Assembly (NCBI GenBank): GCA_037179385.1
Contig: CM074184.1
Location: 11,550,001-11,614,000, forward strand
Direction of reading: 5' to 3'
Source: Holothuria scabra
Lineage: Eukaryota > Echinodermata > Holothuroidea > Aspidochirotida > Holothuriidae
Length of the DNA stretch: 64,000 nucleotides
Shown here: positions 1 through 11,758 of the stretch, piece by piece
How the letters are laid out: every line of letters starts with the position of its first letter
How positions within the stretch are numbered: the first letter of the stretch is position 1
The notes under the pieces: generated by a model
Database searches by the model: none
What the model saw: only the letters and a program-made list of their open reading frames with translations
Told to the model about the DNA's origin: nothing
Made by a program: the position numbers and the translations under genes

Positions 1-198
1 CATCAAACCCAATTTTCGACAAAGCCGGTCTTTGGCTTCAGACAGTGAACAATTATGTAGTTGTGTAGTACTTGTGCACCAATGTTAAGAAATTCAATGA
101 GCAATGGTATACATGCCAACACTAAAATGCATGATCCTACACATGTTTTGCAAAAGTCTTGTCTGCATGAGTCCATAGGGTTTCCCTTTCAGGAAACC
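1..198 (+). mobile_element. Element D1, hairpin-ended (left part outside window)
   Basis: It matches 20941-21430 apart from the MITE-A insertion there. It ends in GTTTCCCTTTCAGGAAAC, a short hairpin, and is followed within 5 bp by element E1. Confidence 0.6.
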
Positions 199-202
199 AA
201 CC

Positions 203-809
203 AGAAAGCCAAAAGGCTTAGTGATTCCTTGCCGCTAAAATTTAAACCTATCTTTTTTTTCAAACTGACAGTGCTCCGTAATGTTTTTCAAATCCACAGT
301 GCTACATAATGTACCCACAAAGTATGTATGCAAGGCATCCAAGCTTCCTACATTGAGATCCTAGATGACCTTTGACCACTGAGAACTAGGGTCGTGCTGA
401 TGATATCAAAACCACATACCATGTGTGCAATTGTGCAGTATCCAAGACTCCACTAAAAACAATAGGGTTCTTCTTCTCAACATGACAAATCTATATACCA
501 GGTATGAAAAGTGCTGATCATTCTTCACATGAGATATCGCGATTACAAGCAATTTAGGAGGTTTTCACAGATTAACCGCTGGTGACTTCATATGACCTCG
601 AACGTCCACCAAAAACAATACGGTTCTTCCTCTCAACATGTCAAATCTATAAAACCAAATATGAAAAGTGCTGCTCATTCCTATCTTGAGATATCGTGAT
701 TATGAGCAAAGTGTCACAAACCCACACACATACAGGCACATACACACACACACACACACACACGACATCACCATCGCATAGATTCCTTGCCTGCCTTTGG
801 CAAGGAATC
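203..809 (+). mobile_element. Element E1: hairpin-ended non-autonomous element
   Basis: Starts AGAAAGCCAAAAGGCTTAG followed by ATTCCTTG, and ends with a CA-repeat (about 725-763) then the 11-bp-stem hairpin GATTCCTTGCC...GGCAAGGAATC (781-809). The body holds two TGACCT-rich units. The short 5' palindrome and 3' hairpin without inverted ends recall Helitron-like/Helentron non-autonomous elements; that placement is tentative. Confidence 0.55.
725..763. repeat. CA microsatellite at the end of E1
   Basis: An interrupted CA run immediately before the 3' hairpin of E1. Equivalent runs precede the hairpins of E3 (18909-18948), E4 (about 23858-23875) and E2 (34735-34752, with another at 34662-34681), so it is a structural part of that family. 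Confidence 0.85.
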
Positions 810-2959
810 AAAAAAGGAGTCAATACATGTCTGAGTATGAAAGTAAAATGTATGTAAATGTAATGCACCTATCAACTGTAAGGTGCACCATTTGAACCCC
901 ACTGCCCCCCCCCCCCCCCCCCATTGCATGCATTTGTGCTTCAAGTGTATATCAGGTTTCTTTGAGTTGTGAAGAACACATGGGTCAAAGTTGTTCATCA
1001 AGGCAACTTAATAGGAGTCACACAGTGTGTCATATTCTACAGAATATGTGCATCAAGTTTAAGAAACATTTGATAGGTAAATTGCATTCATGACCAAAGG
1101 GTTTGTCAATGAACAAAATTGTTTGACCCTTCTACTAAATACAGTATTGACTGACCTTGTACTGAAGGTCAGAGAGTGTGTCTTTGAATTAATAAGTGCA
1201 TACTGTACATGCCATGTTGCTCTAATGCCACCAACACAATTGTACTATCTCACTATTTACTGCACACACTGTTTTAGCTGCACAGACAATAGACATATAA
1301 CAATTGGTTTCATAAAAATACATGCCATGATGAATGACCAAGTCCACTCCCCCAGAATTCAGACTCATTATTTCATTACCAGTGTGAAGGTAAGAAGATA
1401 TCTCAAATGCCTAATGAATTAGAATGTTGATTCCCAGTAGACTCATGAGTAAATTGTTTTTCAAACCATTTCTTAAATTTGCAATATTAACAAAATGTAT
1501 TCTGGCTGAGCAAACTTTGAAAATCCAAATAAAACACAAGGTGAGAATTTTTTAATGATTCAAGATGAACAATAAAATTCATTTCATTCATTTGACTGAT
1601 ATCCAGTTTACTGTACACTTGTACGCATACATCAATTAGTATAGTAGGGACTGCTTATACAGTAGAAAGTTTAATGCAGAATGTGTTGATTGGCATGATT
1701 TAGCATAGTGTAATTTAGCAGTATGTTCCCAAAGAGTGACTCATGATACTTGAGATGAATAATTACAGAGTCTTTGGAGATTCATCTCCTGAAGATTCTT
1801 ACTTCCTTCACAAAGCTGGCAGGCAGCTAGAATGACAAATACCATTCTGCTTTAATGATTTGAAATTCATTAATGTCAAATTAAAAAGTCCCTGGATTCC
1901 CTGGTCAAACTTTTTCATATTTACAATGTTCTGCTAGCAAGTGGAGGTGAAAATCTGTATGGTGCCTCAAGGATGTGTTGTACTTATGGGTGGGAAATGT
2001 TAGTAAACTGCTGGCTTTGGGTTATATTGCAAGGAGAGAAGGGAAATGACATTTTGGAGGAAAATTAATCCTATTTGTATGACAAAAAAGGCAAATACTG
2101 TACACTCCAAGATACAAGCTGTTAACAGCATATTTTTACTGTCTTCATCTTCTTTATATTTTTATAACATTGACAACCTGATACAAGACTGACAAAAGGT
2201 TACAAGCTAGAAAGTCTTTCTCCTTGCGAATTTTGTAATCTGGTAGGGTATGTTGATTAAGTTTCAAGGGTTTTCCAAAATTTAAATGTGTAGGTATCAT
2301 CCCCAATCCTTCACTCCAATTTACTCATGTAATCTCCATTAACTTGCAACAAAACCTTGGTAAACCCACTGCAAAGTTCAGGAGGGTGCTCTTTTGTAGA
2401 GGGAAAGCACAGATTTCAAGGGAATTCCATTTATCAGTTGGTGAAAATATTGACTTTGTGCCATCCATCACATGGTGGACATTTCATGATAAATAATCCT
2501 CTGAGAGCCTCATCTATAAATAATGTACAATTCATCATTAACTGCACTTAACTAATAATTTAGCTGCAGTGTGTGGAGCGTTTTCCATCTGCTATAGCTA
2601 CATACATACATTAGGCACTGTATGTAAAGAACGAGGTGGCACAACCCTTCACACATCCTGTCTATCCATCCCATCAAGCTGTTGACTTGTAACTGTGTTA
2701 AGTTGGGTTACATATATAAACTGGATGTAAGGAAGCATACAGTAAAAACAAGGCCAACCTAACAAAGTTAAAAAGAATAGTATAGAACCAAATTTATGTT
2801 TGATATGTTGAACAGTACTTACATAGTCTAAACATTCTGGTGAAAGTTTCATTCATTTCCCATGCTTGGTTCTTGGGAGTTGAATTTGAAAATTTGAACA
2901 ATGTCTCTAAATCTTGAACTTGGAGCAAGCAGCTATAATGTCATGGATTGTTTGTCAAT

Positions 2960-3590
2960 GTTTTGGTTTTCTTTATTTTTTGTCTTATTGGGTCGACCAC
3001 GAACTGATTAGGAATGATATCTTACCCCTTAGCCATTTGAAGTTTTTAAAATTCGGTTGCTCAGGATAGACCTATGGTATTAACCCTTTACCGCTGTGCT
3101 CCGATCGGGGCATATTTGTGTGCCTCTGGAGTGGGCGGAAAAGCGGGCGTAGCACGCCCCGCATCAGCTTCCGTAGGCCATTGACCCCGTGACCTAAAAC
3201 CATTGTCTCTCTCGTTGTTGTGGCTGAATTTTTGGGAAGCTACTCGCAGTTTCGAGCTCCGCGTGGAACAGTAAAGATGGGTGACAGCCGAGCTCTCCGC
3301 ATGGGTCCAAAAGAACCCAAACAACGGTAAAGGGTTAATACAGTATATATCAGAGTTACAGTAAGTTGCATAAAATTGGTGGTCAATTATGTATAAAAAC
3401 AAAACATTGTGAATCCATGCTATCATGCCTGCTTGCTTCAAGTTCATTCTACATAGGAAATTTGCCATGTGCATTCAATTGCTAATGAGAAATGCACATG
3501 GGAAATGAATTCAAATTTCACCAGAATGCTGAGAATAAGCTCTCATCAAACATATCAAAAATAAATTTGGTTAAGGACTATTCTATTAAT
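2960..3590 (-). repeat. Repeat F copy 1, interrupted by the piggyBac-type MITE
   Basis: Shares TTTTTAAAATTCGGTTGCTCAGG-like sequence (within 3044-3066), AATTGGTGGTCAATTATG and TGCCTGCTTGCTTCAAGTT with 30500-30860 and 58370-58770. Strand and ends are undefined. The MITE occupies 3080-3338. Confidence 0.55.
3080..3338. mobile_element. piggyBac-type MITE, copy 1 (TTAA-CCCTTTACCG)
   Basis: The element is TTAA-flanked at both ends (3080-3083, 3335-3338). The termini are CCCTTTACCG and its complement. The interior is GC-rich with the segments GTGGGCGGAAAAGCGGGCG and GCAGTTTCGAGCTCCGCG. It sits inside repeat F, whose uninterrupted relative at 58370-58770 shows the insertion point. A minus-strand open frame across it (to 3474) is a by-product of its GC content, not a gene. 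Confidence 0.8.
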
Positions 3591-3600
3591 AGTTATGAGG

Positions 3601-3855
3601 TTAGTTTAGGTTAGATTGAGTTTTACGGCACAGTTTTCAACCAAGTGGTTCAAGTCAAGCAGGCCACAGGTTTTTTTTCCAGTGGTGGCTCACTGACTTG
3701 TTTTCCCTACTCCATTGCTTTTGCTAAGCACCAAGCACAATGGCAGTAGATTCAATGTTGAAAGTCTTCGGTATATGAACTGGCCAGGAGTTGAACTCTC
3801 AACCTCCTGACTGAAAGTCTGATGCTCTCACCACTTGATCACACAGTCAGTCTTT
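3601..3855 (-). mobile_element. tRNA-derived SINE
   Basis: Read on the minus strand, it starts with a tRNA-like head: GATCAAGTGGTGAGAGCATC (A-box-like), then GAGTTCAACTCC (B-box-like). The body has GCTTAGCAAAAGCAATGGAG and GTGAGCCACCACTGG, and the tail ends in TCTAACCTAAACTAAC. The same layout occurs at 53200-53455 on the plus strand, which confirms a dispersed SINE family. It would be transcribed by RNA polymerase III and mobilised by a LINE. Confidence 0.75.
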
Positions 3856-4435
3856 AATAGTGTACAGTGGGTGCTAAGGAATTAAAGGCCCAGTTCTCTC
3901 ACCCCAAACAGTACCAATTCTCCTAATGTTCTTACTTAAGCCCCTCCCACAACTGTCTGAAATTCATCCTTATCCAGTCACAATCTCAGCTTACTGTTTC
4001 AGGGTGAATATAGAGTAGCTGTGTGTATAACTAAAACACTCTCAGCACAGTTCATGCTGTGGTGGCTCACTGCCTTGTTTTTCCTACTCCATTGCTTTTG
4101 CTAAGCACCAAGCACAATGGCAGTAGATTCAATGTTTAAAGTCTTTGGTATATGAACTGGCCAGGAGTTGAACTCCCAACCTCCTGACTGAAAGTCTGAT
4201 GCTCTCACCACTTGATCATACAGTCAGTCTTTAATAGTGTACAGTGGGTGCTAAGGAATTAAAGGCCCAGTTCTCTCACCCCAAACAGTGCCAATTCTCC
4301 TAACGTTCTTACTTAAGCCCCTCCCACAACTGTCTGAAATTCATCCTTATCCAGTCACAATCTCAGCTTACTGTTTCAGGGTGAATATAGAGTAGCTGTG
4401 TGTATAACGAAAACACTCTCAGCACAGTTCATGCT
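3682..4435. repeat. 377-bp tandem duplication (two units)
   Basis: Units 3682-4058 and 4059-4435 are collinear without indels. I count about nine substitutions. Each holds part of the SINE and the left half of MITE-A. Only the second unit continues into the rest of MITE-A (to 4561). Confidence 0.85.
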
Positions 4436-4561
4436 GTGTATTATGAGCTTTGGTAAGCTGCATTGTTTGAATTCACAGTCAATCAAAAAGGCGGGCCAAT
4501 TGAGAGTTTCCGTAACCCCCTACAGGAAGTGTAGTTTGGGGTGAGAGGATTGGCCCTTTAA
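4259..4561. mobile_element. MITE-A, complete copy (TTAA-flanked)
   Basis: TTAA lies at 4259-4262 and 4558-4561. The ends are AGGCCCAGTTCTCTCACCCC and the complement of AGGGCCAATCCTCTCACCCC. Typical interior marks are CAGGGTGAATATAGAG, TTCATGCTGTG and CAGTCAATCAAAAAG. Non-coding, 303 bp including flanks. Confidence 0.8.
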
Positions 4562-5304
4562 GTAATGTGGCAAGAGACTATGCACAATAGGCCAAACTTC
4601 CCAAAAGCCACTGTGGTCTAGTACTTAGCATTTGAAACCTTAAGTTAAATGATGCTCAGTTTCAAACAATTGGTTAAATCAGGCCCAGTATTTTCACCAG
4701 CTGTGGCTCACTGTTTTCCATAGTACTTACATTGCTTATGCTGATTACAACACACACACAATTGCAGAGCCTGTGAATTTCAACTGACGAAGGGACATAC
4801 ATGTATGGCAATGATTTTTAAAATGAAACCTTTGGGATGTGCCCATGTGCCAAGGAATTATTAAATTCCCAGCTTATCGCTAAACAGATTTTAGTTGAAT
4901 GCACACACATTAATCATCACTGATTGATCCTTATTGAACAGAGAAGCAGCACTGGAATCCCTCCCATTAAAACCAAAAGGGGGAAGAAATTAGAATGTTT
5001 TGTTCATGATGATGCAGCAAATTTGTCCAAAAAAAATGAAAAAAACATTAGGTTAACAAACACAATTTTTACAAAAAGAGAGAACATAATCCATTTAATA
5101 ATCTTTTATAATTTGAATAAGTCAGTCTTCTCAGAAACCGTAGTTGGGGAAGAAGTTTTGAACTGCCCCAAATGGATAAATGGTTTGAAAAAACAATATG
5201 ATATTGCAATGTCTCCTACAGCCTAGAGTGTGCCAGAGCTTTTGCATCAAGTAATTGGGAAGGGTTTAAAATACAACAAAGAACTAATAATTCATAGGTA
5301 TTAC

Positions 5305-5421
5305 CTTCACTGCCATGTATGTGCCACTCTTTTCATGGAACATTTTGTTCACAGACCCGAAGTTGCCTCGCCCAATTTCTCCTTCATCTTGCAAATCATC
5401 TGAAGTGAAAGTGTATGTCTC
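5305..5421 (-). CDS. MAP2K4: MAP2K4 fourth coding exon: start of kinase domain (glycine-rich loop, catalytic lysine)
   Basis: A 117-nt exon of 39 codons, residues 60-98, is flanked by a CTTTCACAG acceptor (5422 upward) and a GTAAT donor (5304 downward). It contains GEIGRGNFGSVNKM, with the G76-x-G78-x-x-G81 ATP-binding loop, and ends in MAVK, whose K98 is the ATP-anchoring lysine of subdomain II. The order GEIGRG...GSVNKM...SG...MAVK is characteristic of MKK4, a dual-specificity kinase that phosphorylates JNK and p38 in stress signalling in the cytoplasm. MKK7 and MKK3/6 differ in the loop and in the residues after it. The following exon (an arginine normally follows this lysine) must lie left of position 1. 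About a quarter of a normal 400-residue MKK4 is seen. Confidence 0.87.
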
Positions 5422-5960
5422 CTGTGAAAGGTAGAATAAAACATAAACAGCTTTAAAGCATGCAAATGAGTTAAGTCAGGCAGTTGCACCTACGTACTGT
5501 ACTGTAATTCAGATGGGACACACACATCCCACCCACACGATTTTCCCCCAAACAATGATATTCAATGTGAACTATGATGACGGTAGGTGATAATGTCTCC
5601 AATCAAACAATTTCCTAAACAGAAAATTTGGCACAGAGTTGGTCAAGAGCCATGTTCTGCACAGACACACTGAATACAAACAGCCATATTCTGATATATA
5701 TACAGCACAGGTGTGTGTTGGTCTGGTTTTCCATGTGGAGACTACCTGATCTTTGGTTAAGACTTGAACAAGATCCTCCAAAATGGTAATGTTCCCTTTC
5801 CAGACTACCCAAGACTAAACTGATGTTGGTTTTTGATAACTCAAACCACCCAAACTGATAAAGCTATAAAGTCAAACCACCTGAAACCAGCCCCCCAAAA
5901 CAGAAGCAACAAAAAGTATAATGTGCACCATTTTCTTTATTACTTCACTGAAAGACAGCT

Positions 5961-6517
5961 AAAAGTGTACCTCAAGTCAAAAAATTTAAAAATATGTATT
6001 AAAGAGCATGAAAAATGAATTCTGAGAGTCCAACTCCCATGTCATAGGACATTCCTGAGCTGAGATGTAAAATGTTGAGTTTATTCACATCAAACAAATT
6101 GGTCCATTGTGCAATAATTTGTGACTTTCTTGTGGTGCATTACCTGCTTTGTTTCCTTTTAAATTTAAAACTGTTGTCATGACCTCGAACACTTCCTGTT
6201 TGCTTGCATAGCATGTTGCCCAGATAGGGCTTAATTAATTACATCACCAAATAAGAGTAAGACTTCTATCACACTTTGCTACAAGGTGCATTAACTTCCA
6301 GAAAAACAAAGAAATAAAAAGATTGTAATATGAGTAGTACATCAATGACATCAAAAAATATTGCACAATAATGTACTATTTTAATTTCAGTAAGTGAACT
6401 TCAACATTTTATAACTCAGCTCAGATATTTCCTATGAAGATGGTAGTTGAACTGTTAGGATTTACTTTTCATGCTTTTCTATGTATACTTTTGAATTTTT
6501 TGACATGATGTACACAC
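5961..6517. mobile_element. MITE-G copy 1 (GTGTACCTCAAGT ends)
   Basis: Left AGTGTACCTCAAGTCAAAAA, right complement of a GTGTACATCATGTCAAAAAA end. It shares CCAACTCCCAT, ACATTCCTGAGCTGAGAT, CACTTCCTGTTT and GGGCTTAATTAATTACATCA with 56521-57097. The two halves are themselves partly inverted, giving a palindromic element. Confidence 0.75.
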
Positions 6518-7620
6518 TTGAACAAGATGTGGCAAATCTGGCATAGGTTAAACCTACAGGATCAAGCTTCAGATCAAAGAACAATCGACCAGAAAATAGT
6601 TTAAAAAATATAAACTGAAATTGATGTCAAGAGACTTTCAAATCAGACAGAATTTATCTTGGATCAAGCCTAATTAATATGAAGGGTTAGATAATATGAA
6701 TAACTTAACTTCTAATGGCAGTGACCTTTGGAAAAAGCAAAACTTTCAGGGTCCAACCTGAGATAAAGGTACACAGGGTACCATCATTAAAAGGAGCACT
6801 CAGGAAAAACAAAACGAACTTGCGATCTAAGAAGTTAAAGAATAAAACGTGATGTAAAATTAGAATCAATAAGAGCAATAATGCTTTTTTGTGCCATATC
6901 TGACGTTTTTTCCAATTCTTTTTTAACACAGAAGCTCCCTGAGCTTCCCGCTACATAGGCCCTAGAAATAAATAATACAAAAGACAAGAGCTGTTATGAC
7001 ACAACACAGGTACTGTTCTGAGTCACGAAGCAATCTGAACCAATCATAAGTTTTTGAAAATGTTGCACTGTTAGTATCTGGTTACACTAAGCCAGGTGCC
7101 TTGAGGAAAGGAAAAGAATATGTACACAATCTTTGAAAAGAGCTCCTAAGAAGTGGACATTGGACATACTCTAATTTAAATAAATTTATCCCAGCAACTC
7201 TAAGCTATGGAACGCACATACATCTACATTATTTCTTGGGCTATCTCATGCACACTCACTTTGCCAATGAGATTTGGGTCAGGCAGAATTGTGTATTAAT
7301 CCATGTTGGTTTAATCAGTATTTCCCAATTTTGGTCAAAAATTGTCAGACTGCCTAGGACTGAAGACATGTCCATTCTAGAATGTTCAAACCACCCAACT
7401 ATCGGTCCAAGCTCACTTCCGTTTCAGGTGGTATACACTGGATCCTGGTTCCGGGCAGTCTATGCACCCCTTTACTGTGCAGAGCTTTGAAGCTTCTAGA
7501 TGGTGCACTTGCTTCCACTTTTGATACTTGGAGGTGTGGGAGCTTTACCTTGATGTAGTGATTAAAGAAATTATTTAGCCTTTTTTGGTTTAATATGGTG
7601 TAGGAAAGATACAGAATGAA

Positions 7621-7641
7621 GGGAGGGTTTGGGGGAGGGGG
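7621..7641 (+). other. Putative G-quadruplex tract
   Basis: Four G-runs (GGG-A-GGG-TTT-GGGGG-A-GGGGG) within 21 bases satisfy the usual four-run, short-loop rule. Further G-runs follow at 7660-7678. It lies on the strand opposite the MAP2K4 transcript. Confidence 0.5.
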
Positions 7642-8789
7642 ATTAGCAATTTTTTTTTGGGGGGGGAGAGGGAGGGGGAAATCTTCATGTTTTTCTGTCT
7701 TATAATTTTGTAAATAGGAGAGCATTTCAATGGATGAAATCTGGGATGAAACATGCCTAGTTAGTCAAGACCCAATATTTTAAAGCAATAACACTACAGT
7801 ACTTTTCTGTTTTTGTGTGCCTAAAGGGAGGGGTAGTTTACAAGCCTTGTGGATTGAAATCCTGATGTGAAAGCTACAGCACTTTAAACAGGGGTACATT
7901 TTTCATTACAATGGGGCAGTTGATTAGATCAAATGAAGGGAAGGGCATAATATCTCTAAAGTAGTCTACAAAAGGAATGCTTCCCCCTCCCTGATCAAAA
8001 TTGCCCAACATAAAGACAAGGGACTCAGGAATTCAACTAAAAAAGCATGTAATATTACACTATGCTGAGCCCTCATTCCATTTGAGGAAACAAGAAAGAA
8101 CAGGGAATAATTTATCCAGTATAGCATCGCAATTAATTGCTACACAAACAGGCCAAGTTGCTATACAAATGAAAAATTGTGTAGCAATTTGTTGTGTGCA
8201 AAACCCTTGCCTTTTCACAAACAATGTGTGAAAGACCTCAAAATCTTCAAAACTGCTGCGCAAAATTTGAACCCTAAATTATTCCCTGAAGTAGTGTCTC
8301 TCATTCTTAAGGCATTTTACCCCATTTACCCCCATATCAATAGGCAAAACAAGGGTGAACTGGGATATTGTAAAGTATCTTTTATCAATCCTAACACATC
8401 AAGATGAAAAATACTGTACCATGACGGTTGGGTTACAAAGCCTTATTTTGTCAGTCTTCAGATAAAAATACACCTAACCAGACCATTCCTTCTTTCCTCA
8501 CCACGATTCCAAATAAGACAGAAAATAAAGTAAAGGTAGATGGTGCACCATGTGATGTTATTGTACTTGGTGAACTTTGCACATTTTTTTCTTTGCTTTT
8601 GGAAAAGCCTGAAATAGTGTGATTTCATGAGAAAGATATCAGGCTTTTTGAGGAAGCTAGGGTTTTAATTTAAAAGATTAGTTCTTATGACCAGATTTTA
8701 GACTGATGATCTCAAACCCCTTCAAAATCACTCCTTCTGGTCACTGGTAATTTAACAAACCAACACCATTTAGTACACACTGCTAGCTA

Positions 8790-9035
8790 TTCATACCTGG
8801 CACACCAAACCATGATGCCATTTTTTCATGTATCCCCTGGGGAGCTTCCCATAGGAGCAGCCATGTACAGGTCATCATTATAGCTATTACCTCACAGGTA
8901 CCCATTGTACCCCAGGGTGGAGATGGGCAATTGAGATAAAGCATCTTGTCAAAGGACACAACACAATGACTCAGGTGGGTTTTGAACCAGTCTACCAGAA
9001 ATCCTTACATCACAAGTCCAAGGCTAATCATCAAA
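8790..9035 (-). mobile_element. SINE-like segment
   Basis: On the minus strand it contains a B-box-like GGTTCAAAACC, then GTGTTGTGTCCTTTGAC and CAATGGGTACCTGTGAGG. This combination recurs in SINE-type repeats of many marine invertebrates. The ends are not defined and only one copy is in the window. Confidence 0.4.
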
Positions 9036-9352
9036 GAAGGCCAATATGTCCAATAATAATAGCAGTTTAAGGTGGCCCCAAATGTCCTTGGTAGAATTTA
9101 GTGGAAGGGGGGAGAAACAGGTGAGAAGAGGCAAAACCAAATAACCTTCCAGGGAAAACCCTCATGTTCATATATCCTGCTATGCACTTTAAATTCATGA
9201 GTAAAATCATTATTCAGTTTTAAAAGCTACCAACAACTTGCTGTATAACTTTGATTCTGTAATTTTCACTTTCAACCCGTTCACACTATTGCAAAATGCT
9301 GTTCAGGTTTTTGTCAAATGTAGTTCAAACATCTGAAAAGATGACTTGCATA

Positions 9353-10279
9353 TAGGGCTGTGAACGTGTAGCATTTTAACTAAACGTTTAATCGCAAAAA
9401 TTTGCGATCGTTTAGCGGTTAATCGCGATTAATTAACCTCACGAAGTCAACATGCTTACAACTATATTGTGTTCATCATGCTCCCAGTAGACCTATCGAT
9501 GTATTTTAATTTGGCACTACATATGCGACATTTAGCAATCTTGTCAGCTTTATCAACATCGAAACAATCCCACACCACGCTTGTTTTACGTCCCATCCTG
9601 TACTACTTATATTGGATTTGATGCAAAGCAACTGCGGTTAAACTATTCTGCAACTGCCAGTGAACTCGGAACGTATTTATTACGACAGTAATTCCGTGCT
9701 CATCGCAAGTGAAACCGTACGTACGAAATCGAGACAATAAACATTGCACTCTTCATTACACTACGTAAGTACATGATATACGAACGCACGTGGTCGCTTG
9801 AGCACCGGATCGAACTAGTTCACTGTTGCCTGCATGGTCGACTCACGCAAAGTAAACAAGCAGTGTGCATTGTACTCAAAACTGTTAAGTGTTGCAATGA
9901 CTACTCTGTGCAGCTTTTAAATACGCATTGAATGAATGTTGTAAGATGTAGGCCGCGCGGCACATCGAGGCTATAACACAGGTTGTACAACCTCCGTTCC
10001 GCAATCCGCGGGGAGTACTACGAGTTGCTCCGTTGTACGGCTAGGCAGCAGTTTACCCCTAGGCTGCTTACAGCGCCAGAAAAGTTTACATAGGGAAATT
10101 CACAAGACGATCGATCTGTGTGAATTGTGTAGAAGGAAAGGTGGGCAAAAATTCATAGGACATTGGGAAGAATATCGGACGAAAAATGGGTTTTGCGATT
10201 AATCGCCAGTAGCTTTGAACTAAACATTTATTCCACATGCGATCGTTTAGCGATTAATCTCTACACGGTCACAGCCCTA
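9353..10279. mobile_element. Non-autonomous hAT element with perfect 8-bp target duplication
   Basis: The ends are inverted repeats: TAGGGCTGTGAACGTGTAG at the left and the complement of TAGGGCTGTGACCGTGTAG at the right. They are flanked by CTTGCATA at both 9345-9352 and 10280-10287. The 8-bp duplication and the AGGGCTGTG terminus are hAT hallmarks. Subterminal ATTAATCGC/GCGATTAAT and CGATCGTTTAG words repeat at both ends and may be transposase-binding sites. The 927-bp interior is CpG-rich compared with its surroundings and has no long ORF, so it would be moved by a transposase made elsewhere. Confidence 0.88.
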
Positions 10280-10332
10280 CTTGCATACTCAAGTAAGGAT
10301 TTGGAAAAGTGAATCCGACACTAAGTATACGT

Positions 10333-10896
10333 TTATAAAGGCAGTTGACCACATGAAGATTACCTTTCATAATTTTTGTAAGGGTGACTACAATTTTCAC
10401 TCCTAAGCCCCATGCACTCCTCTGACCTAAAACAATTCCAGTTCTCCTCATCAACTTACTAAAGCACCTCCCAAAATATTGTCTAAAATTCATCCTCATT
10501 CAGACACAGTTTTAGTTTATTGCTTTAGGGTAAGTATAGAAGAGCTCAATGTGTATAATCAAAACACTCTCAATACAGTTCATGCTGTGAAATAAGTTTG
10601 GTACTCTGCATTTTTTTAATTATCTGTCAATCAAAGAGCTAAGCCAATTGAGAACTTTGGTATTACTCCCTTCAAGAATTGTAGAAATGTTCTCAGTTTA
10701 TTGTTTTACAGTGATTAAACAAGTCCCAATGAAAAGTCAAAAACACTGTCAGTACAGTACATGCTATGTAATATGAGCTACACTGCTTTGCATTTTTTAA
10801 CTTTATGTCAGTCAAAGAGCTGTGCGAATTGAAACGTTTTATGGACTTCTAGAAAAATTGTAGTTTGGGGTGAGAGTTGACTGCCTTTATGGGGTT
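10333..10896. mobile_element. MITE-A composite with repeated inner segment
   Basis: The outer ends ATAAAGGCAGTTGAC and its near complement GTTGACTGCCTTTAT enclose two successive MITE-A-like bodies (about 10425-10690 and 10695-10890). Each has the TACAGTACATGCT or ACAGTTCATGCTGTG mark and the GTCAATCAAAGAGCT or GTCAGTCAAAGAGCT mark. Confidence 0.6.
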
Positions 10897-11618
10897 AGAT
10901 TGACTACAAAGGAAATTTGATAGAATTGTGAAATAAAGAAGCCCTCTTAGTCCACATAAATAAACTGATTATTTTTAAAACACAAGCCATTTTACAGTAA
11001 ACAGGATTTAGGGTTTTCCTTTGTTTTGTAATGGTTTATTTTAGAACATACAGTAGTTCATTATTAACACTGAGTGCCACAAATATGTTTTAACAAATCC
11101 AAGGGTTTCCAAGTGACAAAACTTATTCAAAACAAGGTACTGTGTACTTTGTCCCCTTTTTGTCCAATAATCTGATGCCAACATCACATTGTGGACACTA
11201 CAAATTAAACAAGCAGGTGTCTGAATTTTTAAGAATACTGTACATGATTCATGATATCTGATAACAACTTACCGGGCTGTACACGCATATATACAACTTA
11301 TGAAAGGATACATTATGTGTTGGCTGTGTGAGACCCATGGACTCACAGAATAAACTGAATATACAGTACACAGTACCATTAAACTAATTGAATTGGCTTA
11401 CTGAATTTGTTATACCACATTCTCATGAAAAAAAGGGTGGGGGGGGGGGGGGTGGGAACACTAGGCAACAGTATTTACATACTGTACATGTGTACGGGAC
11501 CAAAGTTGTGATGTCTTAACAGTATGTATGTATCCATGGATATTGTATTCCCTTGTCTACATACTGTATATTATACTGTCTAGTTTCCAGCAACACAGAA
11601 CTTGAGTAAGTTTGATGG

Positions 11619-11758
11619 GTTAGTTAGATGGAGTTTTACAGCCCAGTTTCCATCCTATTGGTTCAAGTCGAGCTGACCACAGCCTTTTTTTCCAGTAGTG
11701 GCTTACTGGCTTGTTTTTCTAACTCTACTGCTCATGCTCTCTCCACATAAGCAACAGA
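11619..11758 (-). mobile_element. SINE fragment lacking the tRNA head
   Basis: It matches the tail and body of the SINE at 3601-3855 (GTTAGATGGAGTTTTACAG, TTCCAGTAGTGGCTTACTGG, GCATAAGC-type end). It stops before the promoter boxes. Confidence 0.6.

Larger units (their letters stand above)
1..5304 (-). other. MAP2K4: MAP2K4 intron 4 (partial, continues off the left edge)
   Basis: No further kinase exon is seen on the minus strand here. Contents from left: the hairpin-ended elements D1 and E1 (1-809), a polyC tract near 905-922, an AT-rich stretch 1000-2950 in which I recognise nothing, repeat F interrupted by a piggyBac-type MITE (2960-3590), a 377-bp tandem duplication of SINE plus MITE-A sequence (3601-4561), and an unremarkable stretch 4750-5300. 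Confidence 0.7.

Noticed and set aside
3088..3474. 128-codon minus-strand open frame
   Set aside because: It lies mostly in the GC-rich piggyBac-type MITE and ends in repeat F; not a gene.
7399..7725. 108-codon minus-strand proline-rich frame
   Set aside because: Produced by the G-rich tract at 7620-7680 read in reverse; no domain.
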